NCBI GenBank assembly: GCA_032718475.1
Contig: JAUCBJ010006580.1
Span: 1 to 26,471 of the forward strand
DNA length: 26,471 bases
From: Nemertoderma westbladi
Lineage: Eukaryota > Xenacoelomorpha > Nemertodermatida > Nemertodermatidae
Reading direction: 5' to 3'
Shown: piece after piece, positions 1-11,300 of the stretch
How positions within the stretch are numbered: the stretch's first letter is position 1
Layout of the letters: the number at the start of each line of letters is the position of its first letter
Notes under the pieces: generated by a model
What the model was told of the DNA's origin: nothing
The model's input: the letters and a program-made list of their open reading frames with translations, nothing else
Databases searched by the model: none
Program-made: the position numbers and the translations under genes

Positions 1-228
1 TTGATTTTGAAAAAGTTACAAATAAAAACTCGATTATCTCAGAATGTCATTTTTGCACTTTGTCTTTTCTGCCAGATCAGCGACGATATGGCTATTTCAA
101 TTTTAATGCATTGTCATTTATATTTTGGTGGAAGGCGAGACTAGTTCATTACGGGGCGTATAATGGTGTGGCATATTTGTAAAGTAATGCACAACTTCCG
201 CCGTAATATTAACGACATGATTTGGCTG
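1..228 (-). other. Possible start of gypsy 3' LTR (unconfirmed)
   Basis: This AT-rich stretch lies just downstream (element sense) of the integrase end and of a purine run near 230-241. A minus-strand TGTCG at 217-213 would fit a gypsy LTR beginning. No second copy was seen upstream of gag, so the assignment rests on position only. It holds no coding region of its own. Confidence 0.25.
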
Positions 229-259
229 TTACCCCCTGTTTACATCCTCCAGGCGTGTG

Positions 260-1500
260 CCCCAGGCGACGCCCTTGGTCCGGCGTGCGGGTGTAGGGGT
301 ATCTGGAGTGGTGGTTGGTTCCTTATGGTTGGTCGAGGTGTCTGGAAGAAGGAACCGTCTGTTCCGGTCCAGGGTCCATCCGGATGGTATACCGGTGGTT
401 TGCCCTGGCCTCCGCGACTGTGCCAGCACGGTCCCATCGTTTGGTGGCCAGGTTCTGTATCCTGACGTGGGTGCCAATGGGCAACAATGGGAGGGCTGTT
501 GTGCCCCTGTTGTAGTGGGCCGTCCGAGTCTCTATTAGAGTCAGTGTGATCCGGTCGAGTTCCGTCCGGGCTGCTTGGTGAGTCTGGGCAAACGCATTGT
601 GGTGTGCCGGCACCCGCGAACGCATGGGGTGGCCGTACACCGTCTCGGCCGGTGAGAGGCCACTCTCCCGAGGGCCATTGCGGAGTTCCAGGAGCCCTTC
701 CTGGAACTTCTCACTGGTGATGTTGCCTCCCGTCTTGATTAGGAGGCCCTTTATGGCTTTCACGGCCGACTCCGCGTGGCCGTTTCCCTGGGGATACTCT
801 GGGGATGAGGTTACAGGAGTGACTCCCCAGGCGTAGAGGAACGTTGTCAGCATTGCAGCCGTGAATTGGGTACCGCCGTCCGACCGGAAACGGGTCGGTA
901 CACCATACTGGCTGAACCAGGTCCGGAGGGCGTCAACCGTCCGGGCTGCAGTGGGTGCGGACGGGAACGAGTATACGTCCGGCCACCCGGAATAACGGTC
1001 GGCCACGACGATGTAGTGGCTCCCTCCCGACTGGAAGAAATCGGCAGATATATACTCAAATGGACGCGTCGGCTGTGGTTCCTCCATCATGGGTTCCTGG
1101 GCCAGACTGGTCCGTTGCATGAGGCAGTCGCTACAGCTGGCGACTGTTGTCCGGATGTCGTTGCTCATGCCCGGTCAGTAGACGCACTGGCGGGCACGAC
1201 GCAGGGTTTTCTCCACCCCCTGGTGGGACGAGTGGAGGTGGGCTAGGGTGGTCCTTCACGCCGCTGCAGGTATCACAATGCGCCGCACATGTAGGATGAG
1301 GTCCCGATCAGTGGTCAGTACATCCCTGACCGACCAATAGATCCGGACGGCCGGGTCTGACTGGGTGGATTCCGGGAATCCTGCTTCCACCACGCGGAGC
1401 AGGGCCTTATAGCCGGGATCGTCCCGGGCTTCCTTGGAGAGAGCCTCCAGCACTGGATCGGCGAGGTGCTCAGTGAGTGGGCCAGTAATTTTGGCGGGCA
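260..1500 (-). pseudogene. Integrase remnant of Ty3/gypsy element
   Basis: An N-terminal HHCC zinc-binding module (LAHLHSSH ... CSDC) is followed by the catalytic core with an intact D,D,E set: D in ISADFF, D in FRSDGGTQF, and E in GNGHAESAVK. A C-terminal SH3-like segment (LPIGTHVRIQNL...) follows. The core from 1168 to 323 is uninterrupted. Upstream, two TGA stops at 1255-1257 and 1175-1177 break the zinc module; the second sits where the Trp of a YWPGM-type motif is expected. The extreme C-terminus probably continues in another frame to about 230. Integrase inserts element DNA into chromosomes. The core looks better preserved than Gag. Confidence 0.9.
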
Positions 1501-3570
1501 GTTTGCACTGTAATGGCGCATAGGTATTTCGCCATGTCGCCGTCGTCAACGAGGTTGTCCTGCGTCGGGTCGTCAACAGGAGCGTGGGATAAGGCATCGG
1601 GGATGGCATGGTCTTTCCCCTTCCTCCAGGTGGTAGTAAACTGGTAGCCGGCCAGTTTGCTTTTAAGCCGCTGGAGGCGCGTGTTGTCAGTCGCATCGAT
1701 GGTGTATTTGTCGAGGATGGCCACCAGCGGTTTATGGTCCACGATCAGTTCGAAGTGTGGGAGGCCAAACAGAAAGAGGTGACATTTCTGGACCGCCCAC
1801 GCGACGGCTAGCAGCTCCATCTCCACCGTCGCGTACCTGGATTCCGTGTCCGTGGTGAAGCGTGACCCACACTCCACCAGTCTCCAGGTCTCTCCGTGGA
1901 GCTGGAGTAGTGCATATCCCAGTCCCTTGAGTCGCAAGGCGTCATTGACCAGCTGAGTGGCCAGGGCTGGGTCGAATGGTGCGAGGATGGGCGGGGTTGT
2001 GAGTGCCCGTTTTGTCGCCTAGAAAGCTCGCTCATGGTCGCTTGTCCAGATGAATGTCGACTTGGTGCTGAGTAGTGGACGGAGTGGTGACATGGCCGAG
2101 GCAATCTCGCCAGAAAATGGAGCCAGCTGTTCCACGAGCCCCACGAAATTCCGGAGATCCGTGATGTTCCCCGGACGAGGGAAGGAAGCGATGGCACTGA
2201 GCTTGGCTGGATCGGCGCGTATGCCGTCCGAGCCAATCAGGTACCCAGCGAATTTCACCTCGCTCTGAGCGAACTGGATTTTACCAGGGTGTAGGGTGAT
2301 CCCCTGGGTCCGGCACCTCTCTAGGAACCACCGCACGTCGGACATATGCTTCTCCATAGTGTCGCTATAGATTAGCACATCGTCCACAACCTTGACGAGG
2401 TTGGGCAGTCCCTGAAGGGCATCATCTCTGCGGCGGTTGTATTCGTCGCCAGGCGAAATTAACCCCATCACGCTGCGGAGGTGGCGATAGCGGACCCAGG
2501 GGGTCGCGAATGTGGTGAGGAGTTGCGACTCCTCGTCGAGTGGGACTTGCCAGTATCCACTGGCGGCGTCGAAGACGGAGAAAACCCGAGCCGTTGTAGA
2601 AACTCCAGCAACCGCCACCCGTGGATTCGGGGTGGGGTAGTATGGGCGTCGCACCTGCGAGTTTAGATGTCGCAGATCGACGCACAACCGGAGTTTCCCG
2701 CTTGGTTTTCTCGCGACCGTAAGCGGGTGGGCCCAGTCCGTGGGTTCCTCGACCTGTGAGACGACCTCCCGTCGCTCCAAGTCATCCAGGAGTTCTTTGA
2801 CCTCATCCCGCAATGCGAACCGTTTACATGGAACGGGGTAGCATTCTCCTTGAGCTCGATGTGCATGGGCGGACCCTGCATGGTCGGTAACGGGGCCGAA
2901 GGGTCGTCCAGTACATCTGCAAACTCGAGGAGGAAAATCCACCCTGGTTTCGGGAACTGAGAAGGGGTTGTTGTCCCGCACAGATGCCGTGTTGCAACTG
3001 AGGGGAGTTGGGAAGTTGGTGGGGAGGATCCGTAAGTCCTGGATCACGGCCTTCGAGAGGATCAGGCCTTCCACCTCCGGAGAGATGAGGAGATCGGTCG
3101 TGGCCGACGCTCCCTCATACTCGATCCGCGCCGGAACCGTCCCAGAGTCTCTAGGGGGAGTCCGTCGGCGGCAACGAGGTTTACTCTGTTTCACTGGAGT
3201 AGGTCCACGCGCTTTCCCCCCGAGTCGGAGGAATTCCTTCTCGTTGAGGAGCGTGGCCGCCGCGCCGCTGTCTGGAAGGGCGTTCCAAACTCGCCCCAGA
3301 GTGGCTCTGTCCCGGGAATCGCTGAGTTTGACTGTGACATAGGAGAGGTCACATGTCGCTGGGTTGGAGGTGATGCGGTTTATGTCATATCGACGTATAA
3401 CCATGTTGAGTTTCTTCGGCGCAGTTGTCTTGTCTTTGGAGCGACAGACCGACTTGAAGTGGCCCGTCTTCCCGTAGCCGTGACAGACCACACCCTTGCT
3501 GGGGCACTCCTTGACCTTATCGTGTGCCTTGTGGCTGCAGTTTCCGCAGTTGTGCTCCTGATTGCGTCCT
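1470..3570 (-). pseudogene. Zinc knuckle, protease, reverse transcriptase and RNase H remnant
   Basis: The frame opens with a double CCHC-like knuckle (about 3560-3430). In the second knuckle the second Cys is Tyr (CHGYGKTGHFKSVC), which should weaken zinc binding. The protease active site is the DSG variant (ALPDSGAAATLL). RT follows, with LRLCVDLRHLN, FDAASGYWQVPL and the catalytic VVDDVLIYSD. After RT an in-frame TAG at 2019-2021 interrupts the connection region. The same frame then resumes with an RNase H segment containing [20 protein letters not shown] and [11 protein letters not shown]. Near 1500 a frameshift separates this part from the integrase linker. Family knowledge: these enzymes copy element RNA into DNA in cytoplasmic particles. 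The tandem lesions show a dead copy. Confidence 0.9.
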
Positions 3571-3725
3571 CATGGAGGGTTGGATGAGCGAGTATGGGAG
3601 GCGGATCACTCGCGTTTGTACATTGACAGTTTGGCTACGGGTTTACCGCTCGCAAGAATTGTCTCATTACGCCCACTCACCTCGACGCCCTGGGCGATGT
3701 GGACGCAGTCCTCCAGTGACGGCTG

Positions 3726-4543
3726 TTAGAGGACCTTTAGGAACTCTGTGCGTGTCTCGGAGCACTGGATTCCCACGAGAATCTGGGTCACAATCTGCCG
3801 GTCACGGCAGTGTCCACATAGATCGGCATTGTCGGCGAGCTCCTCCAGGGCGACCCGGAAGGAATCGAACGCCTCGTTGGGGCCCTGACGCCGCTCGTGG
3901 AATTGTACCGCGTCGATGGCGATACTCCATTTGGCGTGGAGGTGTCCCTGTATAGCGTCGAGAATCAGCACCGGGGTTGTGTCTGTGCTGTCGATGTCGA
4001 CGTAGGGTGACTCGCAGCGTTTCTTGAAGGACGCTCCCCAGCGCTGCGGCGAGTGCATAGACCTGTTCGCCCATTGGGAAGTCAGCAACCTGCTGGCGCT
4101 GGGCGTGAACACCCCACGTGCGTCGCCATCGTCGGAACGTGGCGTAGTCGACGCTGGTGGCAATGCGTTCCAACGTGGCGATGTCAATGACGCGGCGACG
4201 CGGAGGAGAGGGGTTCGATGCAGCCTGGGCGAACGTCGGTGGCCCATGTTGAGCCGCAATAGGAGCGGTAGCGACGGGCTGCAGCGCTGCTAGGAGTTGC
4301 GCCAGGCGTGCGTCCGTGGCTGCCTGGGCGGCTTGGTTGTCCACCTGCTGCTGCGCGAGGCGAGCGTCGGTGGCTGCCTGCTGCTGGGCAAGGAGTTGAG
4401 CCATGGCCGCCTGGTTATCCGCCTGCTGTTTCGCGAGTAGCATCGCGAAGTCGTTGAGTTTAATGGGGGGGGGGGGGGGGGGGGTTGCCCTCCTCATCGT
4501 CTGATGCGGCGGGGCTTTGTTTCTTCTTGAGCTTGGGCGGCAT
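3726..4543 (-). pseudogene. Gag (capsid) remnant of Ty3/gypsy element
   Basis: The likely start is the minus-strand ATG at 4543. After about 19 codons the frame meets a run of 20 C (plus-strand G at 4465-4484) coding polyproline. The run length puts the upstream and downstream parts in different frames, so it is a natural slippage break or a sequencing-length error. A Gln/Ala-rich region follows, with repeated AQQQ and ATDARLAQ motifs that look helical. Next comes a capsid-like segment with the pattern of aromatic and basic residues typical of retrotransposon Gag. Near 4030 the readable frame changes again and the capsid continues to a stop at about 3726. Gag would form the particle in the cytoplasm. 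Identification as Gag rests mainly on its position before a zinc knuckle and pol. Confidence 0.75.
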
Positions 4544-4869
4544 GTTCGATATCGATGCCCCAGTTTTCGCGAAGAAGTGCTGTCGATACAGCGATAGAAT
4601 TTCCAACGTTAGTTCGAACGTTAAAAGAATTGCGCCATGTGGTGAACCATGATGTATGGTTCAGGAGAAGAGCAGAAGAACGGAATAAATATGACAGGTC
4701 TCCCAGATCTAAATATTATTCTCCATATATTCATATATGCACATGCTGATCAATACAGTAATCCCTACCTGTACCTTATAACCAGTAGGCCTACACAAAG
4801 TCATGGTTGCCATGCAACGCACTAAACAATATCCCTAATACTAAGTAGTAGTATTCCCACAGTAACCAT
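4544..4869. other. Spacer upstream of gypsy gag; no gene seen
   Basis: This stretch should hold the primer-binding site and 5' LTR of the gypsy element, but I could not identify either. A short perfect palindrome (7-bp arms GAACCAT/ATGGTTC) lies at about 4646-4664. The rest is unremarkable and AT-rich. Confidence 0.4.
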
Positions 4870-4996
4870 TTTAGTTACCAATTGAGGGAAAGGAGCAGGT
4901 TTTTCTAACCAAAACAATAAACGATGATGTTACCAATTGAGGGAAAAGAGCAGGTTGCAGAGATGGGTTTTTCTTAGTAAAACAATAACCTTTGTT
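4870..4996 (+). repeat. Two copies of a dispersed 68-bp satellite unit
   Basis: Two units share the core GGAAAGGAGCAGG at 4887 and its variant GGAAAAGAGCAGG at 4942, and the linker CTAACCAAAACAATAAACGAT. The first unit lacks about 13 bp (TTACAGAG...), giving a 55-bp spacing instead of 68. The same family forms a five-copy array at 18640-19100. Confidence 0.85.
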
Positions 4997-5587
4997 GTTA
5001 TATCGAATGTAAAAATATCTACAGATAAAAATCCTGCAAATAAAATCCAATTGGGGTGGGGGGGGGGGGGGGGTAACAGCACTGGGGTGTAACAGGAAAA
5101 TACGAATATATTTGCAGTTATTTATAATAGGAGAACTGTCTCTGTTTAGTCATTAGTATATAATGTACAGTAGTTATTGTGATACCAGTTTTTTTTCCAT
5201 AAATCATAAATATAAATATGGTGGTGACAAATAATATGCAGTTTATTTTTTTATTTGTCTTTAATCGTTATATATTTAACCAACTGCCGCTTCTCGAAGA
5301 GAGGTCAGTAAATCATCGGGTTCGAAAGAACGTTTGTTTTCTTTCCACTTACTTGACCGCAGTTTCTACCTACTATTAATTGGTAATCGAAAGAAAATCC
5401 CGAACACTACCAATGAAATTTCGATACTATTATATTATAAATAATATGCCGCTATTATTGGATTGATCTTGTTACTTTCACATCCTTGAGCTAATTTTAT
5501 AAACAGAAGAGTTCGCGATACTCTAACGTACTGTAAGCAACAAAATCGGTAGAACTTTATAAACACGTTCGTGGGGACTTCGCGCAG
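4997..5587. other. AT-rich spacer with a G16 tract; no gene
   Basis: A run of 16 G lies at 5058-5073. It is followed by GTGTAACAGGAAAATA, a motif that recurs at 18479-18494 beside the other copy of the 68-bp satellite. The short frames here lack coding character. Confidence 0.5.
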
Positions 5588-5641
5588 CACGTAGTCGGCA
5601 AGCCTTGGCATACGGTTCATATAGAGCAAATGGGGCATGTC
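5588..5641 (-). repeat. Inverted copy of 54-bp dispersed repeat
   Basis: The reverse complement matches 6120-6173 at 51 of 54 positions (core CATGCCCCATTTG...CCGACTACGTG). The pair faces each other across about 480 bp. It could be terminal repeats of one small element or two separate insertions. Confidence 0.85.
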
Positions 5642-5984
5642 TAGTTTGGACCCCATATCCCATGCTATAAATGTATTCATTCGATATACAATCATATGTT
5701 AATCCGCTAGGTGGTGTCAAATTGTTATTCTGCAATTTCGTACTTACCAGTGCAGCACTGTACAGCAGTACCGTACCGGTAGGCCTATGTCATTACTTCT
5801 GAGTCTCTAGCGGATCCCCAATTAAATGTCTTAACTTTTCAATTTCGTAAAAGATAGACTTCATGATTCTCTACAGGCCACCAAAATTTCAGCTCAGGAA
5901 AATGAGGCCTTCCCGAGAAATTTAACATTTTCTAAAAACCACATAATCTGTCGTAGCTGACGTCAGACTGCATGATTTTTCACC

Positions 5985-6122
5985 AAACTTTACAAACTTT
6001 CTAAACTTTCTCTCTACTACTTACCTACTAAGTTTGGTTCAATTCCGAACGAGCGATGCCGAGAAATTCGCGTTCAAACATTTACCAGACAGACGGACGG
6101 ACAGACAGACAGACAGACGGAC
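5985..6122 (+). mobile_element. 3' end relic of an RTE-like non-LTR retrotransposon with microsatellite tail
   Basis: The text AAGTTTGGTTCAATTCCGAA, followed by GAGAAATTCGCGTTCAAACA and an ACAGACGG/ACAGAC-type microsatellite (6084-6122), resembles the widespread 3' UTR end of RTE-type LINEs and their SINEs. No coding part is attached. The family call rests on resemblance recalled from such tails and is tentative. Confidence 0.5.
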
Positions 6123-6173
6123 ATGCCCCATTTGCCCTATATGAACCGTATGCAAAGGCTCGCCGACTACGTG
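6120..6173 (+). repeat. Direct copy of 54-bp dispersed repeat, next to ACAGACGG microsatellite
   Basis: It matches the reverse complement of 5588-5641 with three differences. It begins exactly where the microsatellite ends, so it may have been the insertion target or be part of the same repeat family. Confidence 0.85.
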
Positions 6174-7740
6174 TCTCGCCCCACAGTTCCCTTTCGTTTT
6201 CATTGGCAAGATTTACAATGTTTGAGACATACAGAATCGTCCCCCCTTCGCTATCCTGCCTCCCTGGTGACTCCAAGATTTTGGCCTCAAGGTCATCAAG
6301 AAAGTAACTGTGAGAAATGGTGGCCACTATTTGTCCAGTGGAGGATAGCCGTTCCGTACTGTAGTAGTGTAGTGTAGTATACAGTAGTACAGGTAGGCAT
6401 ATGGCTCCTTAACCCAGAACCAAGAGGGTCCTAATTTCAAGTCCAGAATATGCTCTTAGTAAGATGGTCTATGCATCAACAGGTGGCACCTCATTTAAGC
6501 TACCTGCTGCATGGAGCGATGTAGGTCACAGGTTTTCTGGTTCAATGGCCCAGAAGAAGATAGGGGAGGGGGGGGGGGGGGCTTTCGATGCAATCAAAAT
6601 TTATATCATTCAGGGAAAATAATTATACCTTGTGAGTGGGATCAGATATACAGTATTTCACGGAGATGGGTGGATATTGCGTCCAGTTTTTCCACCTGTC
6701 CCCAGACAACCTGACCTGACAACCAAATTTACTCCAATGTAATATAAATAAATATTGTGCATGACTTACATGTCTTTGCGTTACAAACGGTAACAGCTAA
6801 GGATCCCAGAATCAGCAGTATGGAAATCTGAGATAACATCTTTAAAGTTTCTATGTCTAACGTTAATGTTAATCTGAAACAACAATATTTTAAACAATTG
6901 GTGGTTGTTTTTAGTTTAAATTTTTATGTAATTTTTTTCAATATTGGCTTACACATGTAATTTATAATTGAAATTCCGGTACTTGACACTTTGACTCCGC
7001 AACGTACAATAGGTACAGTACACATATCTGTACACATATTATAACGACATACTACAGTAGGTACAATAGTCCTACAGTAAGTTATTAGTTTATTAATTAT
7101 TTACTATTTATACTGTAATTACGTTTTATAATAAATTGTTCTGTACATTACATCTTTATCGCTGAGTCGGACATTGTCACGCTCTCGGTAAAGTTGTACA
7201 TGTACATAGTGTAATTACGTTTATATAGGTTTTAGGTTAGCGTACTGTAATATTGTATTTGTAAACAAGTAACATAAAGGACCCCCTTGGAAATAAGCTG
7301 CAAAGCTTTAGGGGTAATCCTATATGTTATGTTGGACAATACCTTTATACTGGTACATTGTTTGGTGTATTTGTTATTGTTTTTACTATCTATCTACAGT
7401 ATAACGTACGCCTTTGGCATATCCCGCCCGAATGCCCAGAATTAATACATCAGTAGCAGGCCTACAGTCCCTATCTCATTCTGAATATTATTTCTCAAAC
7501 TGGGTATCATTTCTCAAACCTTTTACTAATGATAGTCAACGGAGAATTTCAGTAGGTAAGACTGGGGTAAGAGTTGAGAAATCAGATAGATGCAGCCAGC
7601 TCAATCTAACTCAAACTAGAGTCTGGCGCCATGGTTTGAGTTAGGTTGACTTCCAACTGTGCCATACTCAGCATTACTCTTCCTGTACGGGATGGATAAT
7701 TACTCTGGTTGAGTGAGGCACCACATGGGGAAGGGGCCTC
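6174..7740. other. AT-rich intergenic sequence; no gene seen
   Basis: Nothing here has coding character; the open frames are short and lack recognisable motifs. A G14 tract occupies 6568-6581. GTACAGTA-like words and short TA-rich runs recur at 7010-7260. Confidence 0.6.
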
Positions 7741-7759
7741 TGTCTGTTGCTTGCTATAG

Positions 7760-7813
7760 GGGCTGTTGCGCTGTCAGTCAGAGAGGTAACAGCCCATGGG
7801 GTAAGGATTTACC
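7760..7813 (-). repeat. 54-bp hairpin-forming dispersed repeat, copy 1
   Basis: The reverse complement of 18368-18421 matches here at 53 of 54 bases. In that sense the repeat contains two potential hairpins: GGTAA/TTACC with a 4-nt loop, then GGGCTGTT/AACAGCCC with a 20-nt loop. This copy lies just beyond the inferred 3' end of the LINE. Confidence 0.9.
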
Positions 7814-8057
7814 CATGGGGCGCTAACTATCAGATAGTCTGATACCAACTGTCAGACAGTCTTTTTCAACTATCAACTTTTAACTTTTTTTAACTTTAAC
7901 TTTTATTAAACTATTCCCACACAAATATTGATATTAAATGATATAATAATGCATGCACAACACAATAATATGAACTGATAGAAACAAGCTATTATTATTA
8001 ATAATATAGTATTTAATTACATTGTGAATTTAAAATAATTGGATTAGATTTGCGTGG

Positions 8058-8097
8058 CTGGTGCCTGCACGGAGGATCCCATTATTTCAGACACCAG
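8058..8097 (-). promoter_or_regulatory. 3' UTR stem-loop of the LINE
   Basis: In LINE sense, CTGGTGTCTG pairs with CAGGCACCAG: ten base pairs including one G-U, with a 20-nt loop. The hairpin stands out in otherwise AT-rich sequence. In several LINE families a 3' UTR stem-loop is recognised by the RT to start target-primed copying; that role here is inferred. Confidence 0.6.
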
Positions 8098-8230
8098 TTT
8101 AAACAAACAAACAATATACATACAGTAGAGAAAAAAAAAACCTTATACAATTCTTAAAATGGGCCTACAAAAAGCTTACTGTTGCGACAAAACTAATTAT
8201 AATACGTACATTAATATGTTTAAATTTATT

Positions 8231-8345
8231 ATTGATACATAGAATAACAATAACTAGCAGAATATAGAAAACAAGTGAAAATTATAATAACTAAATGATA
8301 ACAATAACTAGCGAAATAATTATAGAAAACAAGTGAAATTGATAC
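8231..8345 (-). repeat. Tandem duplication in LINE 3' UTR
   Basis: Two units of about 54 bp share ATAACAATAACTAGC and ATAGAAAACAAGTGAAA, starting at about 8243 and 8297, just after the ORF2 stop. The second unit carries a small insertion. Confidence 0.8.
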
Positions 8346-11300
8346 TTACGTTGTAGTTATAGTAGTACCCCTTAAGAAATTATTTAATTTGTACTTAAAT
8401 TGTAATAATCCGCTAGACTGTCGCACTGCAAGAGGTAGACCATTCCAAATTACTGGTGCTAGGGCGTAAATAGATTGAGTTCGGATTTTTAGCCTATTTC
8501 GTAGACGGAACGCATTTTGAGATTGTGAGGATCTTGTCTCATGGGTGTGTACATTTGAAACGGGTGTTAATAGGTCGGGCAATATCCCATGGGGGGTTAT
8601 ATTACGGATAGACTTAAAGGAGAGGATAGCTACTTGTTGAGTAAAAATGTGATTAAGTGTAGGTGGTGAAAAATTAAGATCGCGATGTTGAATTATTGAA
8701 ATAATTTTCTGTTGGTGTTTGTGCAATTTAAAAATGTTTGTTATTGAAACAACATCATAAACTTTTCGCCTCCTCCTCCTTCTATGTCTAAATTTTGATC
8801 TGGTGTAACTGGGTACTAGTTGTTCAGTATTGTCCGTTATTGATTTACCCCAAACTACCGTACAGTAACTTAAGTATGGATGGACCATTGCGTAGTATAG
8901 AGCTGCTAAAGATTCTGTAGTCATAAATGATTTTACCTTGTTTATAACACCTATATTTTTACTAATCTTCATACTTATTTGGTGTAGATGGTACTTCCAG
9001 TTTAGTCGCTCATCTATGTGTACACCAAGGAATTTGGCCACCTTTACTCGAGTAATGTCAATGTTATTAATGTGAATTGGAGTTGATGGACTGATGATCC
9101 GGTTGCTTGTATTGAAGATAATATAGTTTGTTTTGCTGATATTCAAGGATAGGCGATTGACACAAAACCATTTTTGGAGATTTTGTAATTCAGAGTTCGT
9201 ACTGGCAATCAGGTTATCAATATTATTACTAGAGTTAACTATGCTGGTGTCGTCCGCAAATAAAACAAAACTAAATATTTTGGAGACATTGGTTATGTCG
9301 TTGCAGTATAGGAGGAAAAGCAGAGGACCTAGAATGGACCCCTGGGGCACCCCGCACTGGATAATTTTTTGTTCGGAACAAATATTGTCAATGGCTACAT
9401 ATTGTTTACGTTGGAACAAGTAACTTTGGAACCATTCCAATGCAACACCTTTTATTCCATAGTGTTCCATTTTGCTTAATAGAATTGCATGGTTAACCGT
9501 GTCAAATGCCTTTGATAGGTCTATTGAGAGTGCTAATGTTGATTGTTTCTTTTCAAGGGATGATGTAATTTTGTCTACAAGTGTTAATAATGCTAATTGC
9601 GTTGATATGTTTGCCTGAAACCCAAATTGTGATGGCGATATAATTACCTGGTGGGTGACATATTTTAGAAGTTGTTTAGCAACAACTTTTTCGAAAATCT
9701 TAGAGAAGAATGGTAAGACCGATATTGGTCTATAGTTTTTAGGAATCGTGGGGTCATCACATTTAAAAATTGGAACAACTCGTGCAATTTTCAGACTGTC
9801 TGGTACAATACCGGTGCGGAGAGAGCAATTAATAATATATGTTAGAGGTAATAGGATCGGCTGTAATGAGTTCTGGACAATTTTACCACGGATACCATCA
9901 TGACCGGGGCTGGCCTTTGAATCAAAATCCAAAACTATTGTTTTAATATCAGAACATGAAACACTATTAAATTCATCTAGATGATAATTGGGAAATTTAA
10001 TTGGTGATAAATAATCAATGGGATTACCTTCGACTATTGGTATCTCTTTGTCAAGATTAAAAGCTACACGAGAATAATACTGATTCATGGAGGTAGCAAT
10101 CGTTTTGGGTTCCGTGGCAGTACGGGAATCATGATGAATTAAAGTCGGCCCAGATGTTTTGTTGACTTTGCGGTTAATTAGTTGATTTATAGATTGCCAT
10201 ATTTGTTTCACTGTTCGAGTTTTACTGTCCATGGCGTTATTAAAATAATTAATTTTAGACCTTCGAATGATTGTCTTCAGTGCATCGCGATATTTCACAA
10301 ATTTTTCTTTGGCTTTTTCATTTTTATGGATGAGGTAATCGTGGTAAAATCTGTCTTTTTTCTTGATACATTTTAATATATTATGCGGTATCCATGGTGT
10401 TTTGGGATTTGCTAATTTTATTCGTTTGATTGGAAAGCACTCATTATATATTTTTGAGTAAATTGCTACAAATTTATTGTACATATCATTTGCATTGTCA
10501 TGGTCACTAGCTAGCAGCAACATGGTATTCCAGTCAAAGCTAGAGAGTTTCTCATTAAAAATTGTACTGTTTTTTTCAGAATATTGCCTCTGTAATACAA
10601 ATTTTTTAATGTCTCTCTTACTAAGTTTGCTGTTAAATTTACTGAGGAGAAATATGGGTAGGTGATCTGTTAAATTACATATAAAAATACCAGAGTCGAG
10701 AGAAGTAGGAAGCGTGTTTACAAATATGTTATCAATTAAGGTAGCAGTTGTGTCAGTGATACGGGTTGGTTTAGAAATGGTTGGGTGAAAACAATGAGAA
10801 GTCATTAAATTAAAAAAATCACTTGTTGGTGCATGCTGTTCTACCTTAAGGAGGTCCATATTATAATCCCCCATAAGGTAACAAATTTTGCCCTCGTCTG
10901 TAATTTTTTGTAATATGATGTTTAGTGATGTGATGCTGTCCTGAATGCAATGATCAGGGGGTCGATAAATGACACCAATTAAGATATTTTTACTTTTCTC
11001 TTGTGGAATTTCTATAAATAGTGAATCCAATCCATTTCCATTACTCGGAAGCTTGGAAAGGTCATCACGTGGTATAGCTGATATTGTGTCTTTAATGTAA
11101 AGACCAACTCCCCCACCCAACTTTGTTTCCCTATTTTTTTGAAAAAAATTATATCCTTCCAAATTATAATTGTCGATTATATGCCTATCTGCATTTAGCC
11201 ATGTCTCACTAATTCCTATAGCATCAAATTTTATTGATATTTGTTGTTTTATATATGCAGATATGTTCTCAAAGTTGCCTGGTAGGCTCCTTGAATTTAG

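Larger units (their letters stand above)
229..4543 (-). mobile_element. Degenerate Ty3/gypsy LTR retrotransposon, internal region
   Basis: The minus strand encodes, in order, Gag, CCHC knuckle, aspartic protease, RT, RNase H and integrase, which is the Ty3/gypsy order (integrase after RNase H). The internal region is about 4.3 kb and much richer in GC than its flanks, so its base composition is foreign to the neighbourhood. It cannot be autonomous as it stands: a poly-C slip breaks Gag near its start, further frame changes occur near 4030, 3720 and 1500, and in-frame stops lie at 2019-2021, 1255-1257 and 1175-1177. A purine-rich stretch on the minus strand near 230-241 could be the polypurine tract. 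I found no matching LTR pair; the 3' LTR would lie largely off the window start. Confidence 0.93.

Noticed and set aside
5435-5735. Overlapping minus-strand frames of 70-86 codons
   Set aside because: They only translate the 54-bp dispersed repeat and AT-rich flanks in different frames.
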